Shown here piece after piece: positions 21,359 to 26,483 of a DNA stretch of 26,483 bases. Position 1 is the first letter of the stretch; every line of letters starts with the position of its first letter. The translations under genes and the position numbers were made by a program. Source of the stretch: Cyanobacteria bacterium M_surface_7_m2_037 (GTDB taxonomy: Bacteria; Cyanobacteriota; Cyanobacteriia; PCC-6307; Cyanobiaceae); NCBI GenBank assembly GCA_016882585.1, contig VGPP01000005.1, positions 1 to 26,483 on the forward strand, read 5' to 3'. The notes under the pieces are model-generated. The model saw only the letters and a program-made list of their open reading frames with translations, had not been told where the DNA came from and did no database searches.

Positions 21359-24300
21359 ATGATCAAGAGCATTCCCGCTTCGGGGCTTATCACAGTGCTT
21401 TCGGTGGCACTACTCACCAAGGCTACGCCTGCCAAGGCGGAGACCGCTGTTGACTACCAAGGCTCAACTTATTATCTTGACGCGGCCAGGATATACAGCA
21501 GCAACTTCGACGGCTGGTACAAGTCTGTCACGACTGGAAGTTGGTGGGGAAATGAAGCGATAGCAAAGGGGCTCGCTGAGGCTGCTGGCCTGAAGCTTGG
21601 CTTGGATCGAGAAGTTGTTGAGCCGGATGGCTATAAATTTAGCAAGGGCGCTATTTTTATGTATACATACGGCTACGAAGGGGGCGTCAATGTTATCACT
21701 TCAAATTGCCAGTATCTTTATGGCATTCTGGGTTCTACGACAATTAGTCGTGCTGACTGCTCAAGAGGCAACTCCTTTTTTGTCGGGGGGCTCTATGCGT
21801 ATGAAACCAAAGCTCCTACCCCGTTGACCGTCGCTGTACCAATTGCCTCCTCTGGCAATGTGGGCAGCGGATCTGGCGTCAACCTTACAAGCAATCTAAC
21901 TGCAAAGATTCTGCCTCAGTTCCAGGGAGGAACGCTGACGGTTGCGACGTCTAACGCTGTTGTCTCCAATGACTTTACGCTCAGCGCCACCGCAGGAAAT
22001 GCAATTGATGCTGCAGGTAATGACGCTACTTTTAATGGTTCCTTCTCTGCCGATGCGTCTGCTTTAGGGGATCGCGTCACGATCGAATTCAAGAACTCAG
22101 TTGCGGCTCGCCCTGCGACAATTACGCTTGGAAAAGCGAGTGACTACGCTGGTGTAACAACGATCCTTGGTGGTACTACGCTTGCGCAGGCCTCCGCGAA
22201 CGTGCTGTCGCCTAGCAGCTACTATGCCTTAAAAGACAATGCAATTCTTGACCTGGGTGGTCAAAGCGCAACGATACGCGCGTTGAACTCGGGATCTGAT
22301 TCCCAGGCTCAAGTTCGTCTTGGGGCCGGCACTCTGAGCCTAGGCGGGAATAATCCTGCGCTTGGGATTCTGCCTTCCTTCTTTGCCGGCAGCATCGTTG
22401 GCGATGGCGGCCTTGTGAAAGGTGGTAGCTATGAACAAAAACTGGCTGGCGTCAACACTTATGTGGGCGACACACAAGTGCAGGCTGGCCAGCTGACTGT
22501 TGGTGTAGGCGGGAAAGGCTCGATCAGATCCAATGTGATGGTTGATGGCGGTGCGATCCTTGGGGGTAGCGGCATCATCCAGGGAACCGTAAATAACTTT
22601 GGCACTGTTTCTCCTGGCAACTCAATCGGCACACTCACCATTGAGGACGGCAATTATGTCCAGTGGGATGGAGCAGTTCTGGCGCTAGAGGTGGATGGGT
22701 CAACCTCTGACTTGTTGCGCATCAAAGGTTCTGGAACGGTCACGGATCTTGCTGGCACGGTCAAAATCTCAGGCAACCCAACACCAGGATTGGTCTACAC
22801 CGGCATTGAAGGGCCAACCGCTTATTCAGGTAAGAGCGCCGCCAACGCAGATACCAGCAGTGTTGTGATTGCCGCGGGTTACAAGTTATGCCGTGAGGAT
22901 GATGACTGTTTCCGTTATCTCAATGGCTCCCCAAGTGTCGACAAGACAAAGCTTCAGTTTGGTTGGGCTTCGTTAGATACAACTGGTTCTGTGGTCCCGG
23001 TGAAAGACACTACACCACAGCAGGCGATCTCATTCGCCAAAAACAAAGGCGGACCGCTCACCAAGGTCATCACCGGTTCGGTGGAACCGGCACCGCCGAC
23101 CCCTGATCCTGGTCCCACGCCAGGTCCTGGTCCAAGCCCGGGGCCGAGCAATCCCAGCCTCATCGATACCTGCATTAGCAACACTCAAGATCCCCAGGGG
23201 TGCAATGCAGCACTGCAGCCAGGCAAGGCCATGCCTCCTGTGTCCCCCAACTTGATCACTGTTGCCAAGGGTTTTGATGGTGGTAACGCGGCTGTGGCTG
23301 TAGCTGTGAATAGCGGCGAGACAGGTGGTGCCCCCATCCCCACAGCAACAGGCGGCACCACCGGCTACACCACCAACCAGGCCAAGGCCGCAGGTCTGCC
23401 GGCTGACTTCGTCACGGTCCTGAACAGCCTCAACAGCCTGCCCACCCGCTCGGCGTTGATCAGCTCCCTGCATCAGGTCACAGCCGAGCCCTATGCCTCC
23501 ATGCAGTCGGTAGCGCTGGAGGCGATGGAGCAGTTCCGCTTCAACGCATTGGCGCTCTCCAGGGGCGATAAAGCCATCCGTCTGTTCACCGACGCAGAGG
23601 TCTGCCGGCTGGATGACGGCACCCTCATCCCCGCCAGCAGTGAGCAGCGGCCCACCGACTGCAAACCACGCAAGATCTCACAGGCCTCCCGTTGGTCGCT
23701 TCTCATCGATGCCACCAACACCCAGGCCAGCCTGAACGGCACCAATGATCTGGCCTCTCTGGACTACAACATTTTCCAGAGCACCTACGGCCTCCAGTAC
23801 GACGCCTCACGCCAATGGAGCATCGGCGCTGCCTTTGGTTACGGCCAGGCCAACCTCTACAACTACGAGTACGCCAGCAGCACCATCGACTCCAACACCT
23901 ACAGCGGTGGGATTTGGGGCATCTACAGACCCGGTGATGCCTGGAAGATCACCGGCCTGCTCGGCTACATGAACCTGCAGTACGACTCCAGCCGCACCAT
24001 CAGCTTTGGTGGCATCAACCGCAATGCCTGGACCAACTGGAGCGGCAATGGCTTCACCACAGCGATCGACGTTCAATACGACTGGGTGCTCAGCGGCAAC
24101 AAGGCCGATCGCAATGCCGTGCGGATCAAGCCCAACACCTATCTCTCCTACAGCCTCCACAGCCAAGGCGACATCACCGAGAGCGGAGCCGACTCCCTCA
24201 ACCTCGCCATCAACGGCCACACCGCTGACTCCCTGATCTATGGCCTTGGCCTCACCCTCGAAACCCCTGTGCAGCTCGCGCGCAGCACACGCCTGATCCC

Positions 24301-24667
24301 ACGCTTCTCCATCGGATACGAGTACGACTTCAACGGCGACGCCAACGAGGAGCATCAGCTCACCGCCTCCTTTGCCGACGTTCCAGCCCTGGGCTCACTC
24401 GATGTGCTCGGTCAGAACCGTGGCGCCAACGACCTCAACGTTGGCCTCAGCGTGGAGCTGGAAACCTCCGAACAGTTCTCCCTCTATGCCGGCGTGGGCG
24501 GTTCGTTCTGGAGCAACGGCAACGAACTCAACTACGGCGGTGGCCTGCGTTGGCGTTTTGGCGGGGCACCGAAAGCAACTCTGGCCAAAGCTGCCGTCAC
24601 TGACTCAGCACAGCCCATGACTGCTCCGGCGGCCAGCCCGCAACCATCGGTTCGGGGGCTGTGGTGA
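21359..24667 (+). CDS. Autotransporter (type Va) with PATR-type passenger
   Basis: From ATG 21359 the product has 1102 residues and should reach the outer membrane. A signal peptide (MIKSIPASGLITVLSVALLT, then KATPAKA) precedes a passenger rich in Gly, Asn, Ser and Thr. A passenger-associated repeat reads LAGVNTYVGDTQVQAGQLTV and the typical VNNFGTVSPGNSIGTLTI follows at about residues 413-430. A proline linker (PTPDPGPTPGPGPSPGPSNP) lies near 580-600. The C-terminal beta-barrel (about 775-1068) contains aromatic-ended strands such as SIGAAFGYGQANLYNY and ends LNYGGGLRWRF; a further tail of about 34 residues ends in Trp. Upstream in-frame starts from 21260 would bury the signal peptide. The passenger half is AT-richer than the barrel half. 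The ligand or activity is unknown. Confidence 0.88.
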   Translation: MIKSIPASGLITVLSVALLTKATPAKAETAVDYQGSTYYLDAARIYSSNFDGWYKSVTTGSWWGNEAIAKGLAEAAGLKLGLDREVVEPDGYKFSKGAIFMYTYGYEGGVNVITSNCQYLYGILGSTTISRADCSRGNSFFVGGLYAYETKAPTPLTVAVPIASSGNVGSGSGVNLTSNLTAKILPQFQGGTLTVATSNAVVSNDFTLSATAGNAIDAAGNDATFNGSFSADASALGDRVTIEFKNSVAARPATITLGKASDYAGVTTILGGTTLAQASANVLSPSSYYALKDNAILDLGGQSATIRALNSGSDSQAQVRLGAGTLSLGGNNPALGILPSFFAGSIVGDGGLVKGGSYEQKLAGVNTYVGDTQVQAGQLTVGVGGKGSIRSNVMVDGGAILGGSGIIQGTVNNFGTVSPGNSIGTLTIEDGNYVQWDGAVLALEVDGSTSDLLRIKGSGTVTDLAGTVKISGNPTPGLVYTGIEGPTAYSGKSAANADTSSVVIAAGYKLCREDDDCFRYLNGSPSVDKTKLQFGWASLDTTGSVVPVKDTTPQQAISFAKNKGGPLTKVITGSVEPAPPTPDPGPTPGPGPSPGPSNPSLIDTCISNTQDPQGCNAALQPGKAMPPVSPNLITVAKGFDGGNAAVAVAVNSGETGGAPIPTATGGTTGYTTNQAKAAGLPADFVTVLNSLNSLPTRSALISSLHQVTAEPYASMQSVALEAMEQFRFNALALSRGDKAIRLFTDAEVCRLDDGTLIPASSEQRPTDCKPRKISQASRWSLLIDATNTQASLNGTNDLASLDYNIFQSTYGLQYDASRQWSIGAAFGYGQANLYNYEYASSTIDSNTYSGGIWGIYRPGDAWKITGLLGYMNLQYDSSRTISFGGINRNAWTNWSGNGFTTAIDVQYDWVLSGNKADRNAVRIKPNTYLSYSLHSQGDITESGADSLNLAINGHTADSLIYGLGLTLETPVQLARSTRLIPRFSIGYEYDFNGDANEEHQLTASFADVPALGSLDVLGQNRGANDLNVGLSVELETSEQFSLYAGVGGSFWSNGNELNYGGGLRWRFGGAPKATLAKAAVTDSAQPMTAPAASPQPSVRGLW

Positions 24668-24818
24668 GGGGGTCTCGTGACCTCGCAGTGCCTCGGTGAC
24701 AGGCCATGAGGAAATGGAATCGATAGGAATGTAAGAGAAACGCATATTGATGTGTTCCGATAGTGACTCGCTTCTCCTGTCCCTGTTTGGGGATAATCCC
24801 TGAAGCCTGCATTTCTGC

Positions 24819-25769
24819 TTGGTCAGCGAAAACGAGCCCCTGACGGAAGCCTCGGGCTTTCAGACCTTGCTTTGCAGCGACGACTTCGGGGCATGGCAAA
24901 CAGTGGTGTCCTCCACCCTCGGTCATCACCACAGCCGCCTTCAGTCTGGATCTCACTCTTTTTCTGCGCGGATTGGCTGTGCGGTTGTGGATGAGTATCC
25001 GGTGCTTTCGATTCAGGGAACCGGCCGGCTCGACCTGCTTCGCGAGCAATGTGCTGACGCGGTGCTCTGGCTGCCCCAAGAGGGGCTCATGCAAGAAACG
25101 ATCAATGGTGTGGAGGTGCTGGCCGAACCCGGAACAGCCCTTCTGTTTCGCCCCGGAGACGTGATGCACGGCTTGAGCGCCGACCTGGTGCGTGGCGTCT
25201 CGATCCTGATTCCGCCGCACCAGTTGTCCCAGCTGCAACTGGCCTCCCCACTCCTGCGCGAAGGCCTGGCTCAGCAACAGCTGATCAGTGCCGCGCATGA
25301 TCTCGTTGCTGCCGCTGCCATGGGGAAGCCCGACGCCTCCTGTGCTGCTGAGCGTTTTGCCGACGCACTTGCTCAAGACCTTCGTCCCCCAGACCTTCAG
25401 GACAAGCGGGAACGCGTGACCGCGACACGGCGGCGATCGCTGGTGGTTGAGGCCTGTATCTGGATGCAGGAGCGACTGGCCGAGCGGTTTTCGGTGGTGG
25501 AGCTGAGCGAAGCGCTGGACGTTTCCGTGCGCACGGTTCAGAACAGTTTCCAAACGGAGTTAGGTTGCTCACCGATGGCTGAGCTCAAGCGGCTGCGGCT
25601 ACGCCAACTGCGAACCCAGTTGCTGGATCCGGAGCTGGATTCCCTCAGCATCTCCGCGCTGATGAATCAAGCCGGTTTGCTTGCCTGTGGGGTGACGGCA
25701 GCCGACTACGAGCGCTGGTGTGGGGAGTTGCCGCGGCGCACGCGTCGGCGCCTTTGGCATCGCCGCTGA
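24819..25769 (+). CDS. AraC-family transcriptional regulator
   Basis: From TTG 24819 the product has 316 residues. The C-terminal region (about residues 210-305) has the two-helix-turn-helix AraC DNA-binding domain: ACIWMQERLAERFSVVELSE, ALDVSVRTVQNSFQTELGCS and PMAELKRLRLRQLRTQLLDP. The second half is divergent (SISALMNQAGLLACGVTAAD). The N-terminal 200 residues form a probable cupin-like sensor domain (GTALLFRPGDVMHGLSAD). It follows the autotransporter by 151 bases in the same direction, so that gene is a plausible but unproven target. No ATG is available near the start. The signal sensed is unknown. Confidence 0.85.
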   Translation: MVSENEPLTEASGFQTLLCSDDFGAWQTVVSSTLGHHHSRLQSGSHSFSARIGCAVVDEYPVLSIQGTGRLDLLREQCADAVLWLPQEGLMQETINGVEVLAEPGTALLFRPGDVMHGLSADLVRGVSILIPPHQLSQLQLASPLLREGLAQQQLISAAHDLVAAAAMGKPDASCAAERFADALAQDLRPPDLQDKRERVTATRRRSLVVEACIWMQERLAERFSVVELSEALDVSVRTVQNSFQTELGCSPMAELKRLRLRQLRTQLLDPELDSLSISALMNQAGLLACGVTAADYERWCGELPRRTRRRLWHRR

Positions 25770-25841
25770 TACAAGACAACCGCCCTGAATGATTTCTCTG
25801 ATGCGATCACACATTGCTATGTAACCGAAGCGCAGACTTCT

Positions 25842-25865
25842 TTGCACTTCTGTCAATAAGTGCAA
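25842..25865. repeat. 8-bp inverted repeat after the AraC-type gene
   Basis: TTGCACTT (25842-25849) and AAGTGCAA (25858-25865) are perfect arms with an 8-base spacer, 72 bases after the regulator's stop and 4 bases before an ATG at 25870. No T-run follows, so an operator is as likely as a hairpin terminator. Confidence 0.55.
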
Positions 25866-25944
25866 CGCAATGATTGTCTCCGTTCAGGTTTGCTTATGCA
25901 CGCGCATTGCTCTTCCTGTAGGTTGTCTTGGGATCTGGGATTCA

Positions 25945-26250
25945 ATGGCGCTGTTCAAATGGCTTGCAACAGCGCAACAGAGCTGCTTACTCTCATTGAT
26001 GCAAGATCAGGTTGGTCATCTGGGGCTGGTGATTGACCAATCGGTCTCCAACTCGCTGCAGGTCTACGCGGTGGATTCCCTCGCTGGAGAGGTCTCGCAC
26101 CAGTCGCGCGTGAAGCTGATTGCCTCTTGGACGGATCGATCAGGAGGCGAATTCCAGATTGAGGTGATGAGTGACGAGCGACTCCTCCTGCAAGGCATAC
26201 GTTGTGAGCGCGTGGCCGACGCCCTGCAAATGGCGTTCCCGCCAAAATAG
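25945..26250 (+). CDS. Hypothetical protein
   Basis: I take the ATG at 25945, giving 101 residues beginning MALFKWLATAQQSCLLSLMQ. The frame is open from an ATG at 25870, which would add a cysteine-rich, hydrophobic 25 residues of uncertain value. The C-terminal half (VKLIASWTDRSGGEFQIEVM, then LLLQGIRCERVADALQMAFP, then PK) has alternating strand-like and helical character and looks like a conserved small domain, but I cannot name a family. No partner gene or motif suggests a function. Confidence 0.6.
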   Translation: MALFKWLATAQQSCLLSLMQDQVGHLGLVIDQSVSNSLQVYAVDSLAGEVSHQSRVKLIASWTDRSGGEFQIEVMSDERLLLQGIRCERVADALQMAFPPK

Positions 26251-26257
26251 AGTTCTG

Positions 26258-26437
26258 ATGGGGATCGCAAAGCGATGGACGATTAATGCCCAAGTCCGCC
26301 AGCTAGAGCTTGATCTTCGCTACCCGCGACGGTATGCATTCAACCTCATGCGCCACCGACGCGATCGACGCAGAAGCAGCAGCCCGATCGCTGTTGGCTG
26401 GGACGGCGACGGCCGTGGCCAAGGCCGGCAATGCTGA
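26258..26437 (+). CDS. Doubtful basic small protein
   Basis: The frame from ATG 26258 would make a 59-residue arginine-rich protein (MGIAKRWTINAQVRQLELDL, then RYPRRYAFNLMRHRRDRRRS). It overlaps the better-looking frame at 26334 by 104 bases in another frame, so at most one full-length product is likely. No family was recognised. Confidence 0.25.
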   Translation: MGIAKRWTINAQVRQLELDLRYPRRYAFNLMRHRRDRRRSSSPIAVGWDGDGRGQGRQC

Positions 26438-26483
26438 TGCGGAGATTCTTCGGGTTCTCAAGAGCACCAGGGATTCAGCGGTG
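26334..26483 (+). CDS. Hypothetical protein, 5' part, runs off the window
   Basis: From ATG 26334 a frame stays open to the window end (50 codons): MHSTSCATDAIDAEAAARSL, then LAGTATAVAKAGNADAEILR, then VLKSTRDSAV. The composition (alanine-rich, with regularly spaced acidic and basic residues) resembles a soluble helical protein more than a chance frame. The 3' end is missing, so the family cannot be judged. Confidence 0.4.
   Translation, partial: MHSTSCATDAIDAEAAARSLLAGTATAVAKAGNADAEILRVLKSTRDSAV

Noticed and set aside
23095..23155. Proline-glycine coding repeat as a possible CRISPR or tandem array
   Set aside because: It is only a short Pro-Gly linker in the autotransporter and has no spacer structure.
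24597..25553. 318-codon minus-strand frame opposite the AraC-type regulator
   Set aside because: Antisense to a recognisable AraC DNA-binding domain.

Overview
The window is chromosomal DNA of a GC-rich picocyanobacterium of the Synechococcus/Cyanobium type. Cyanobacterial gene content supports this: a Psb32-like thylakoid TPM protein, a PxcA/CemA proton-extrusion protein, a CCB2/CCB4-like factor for haem attachment to cytochrome b6, a DUF1651 protein, and a cyanobacterial-consensus LexA operator. The outer-membrane genes (LptC, an autotransporter) fit a Gram-negative envelope. I could not search databases, so genus is an inference.

The first ~16 kb is dense core genome. It holds the 3' end of an RlmD-type rRNA methyltransferase, pheT (minus), rpmG-rpsR-RNase II (plus), a FAD oxidoreductase (minus), a VapBC-type toxin-antitoxin pair, metG-lptC, a CCB-like gene (minus), then a tight plus-strand run of terB-like, psb32-like, pxcA, cobU and a TrmL-type tRNA methyltransferase. 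A LysM/M23 peptidase and a tRNA with anticodon CAU close this part. Three convergent pairs overlap at their 3' ends; lptC and the CCB-like gene share 68 coding bases.

From the tRNA (15994-16067) onward the character changes to an accessory region: a second toxin-antitoxin pair (MazE-like/MazF), a minus-strand gene with an apparent nonsense mutation, a DoxX membrane protein, a small conserved gene behind a perfect inverted repeat, a neighbouring small gene with an apparent 2-base deletion, and a LexA box directly in front of a cysteine-rich protein and a DUF1651 protein (a candidate SOS cassette). About 1 kb of nearly gene-free DNA, a small secreted protein, a 1102-residue autotransporter with a sharp base-composition change inside it, and an AraC-type regulator follow. 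The window ends in unrecognised small genes. No integrase, transposase, rRNA or CRISPR array was seen.

The most promising undescribed unit is the LexA-box cassette at 19090-19726. Next is the autotransporter/AraC neighbourhood. The small-gene pair at 18504-18878, with its operator-like palindrome, is also of interest.
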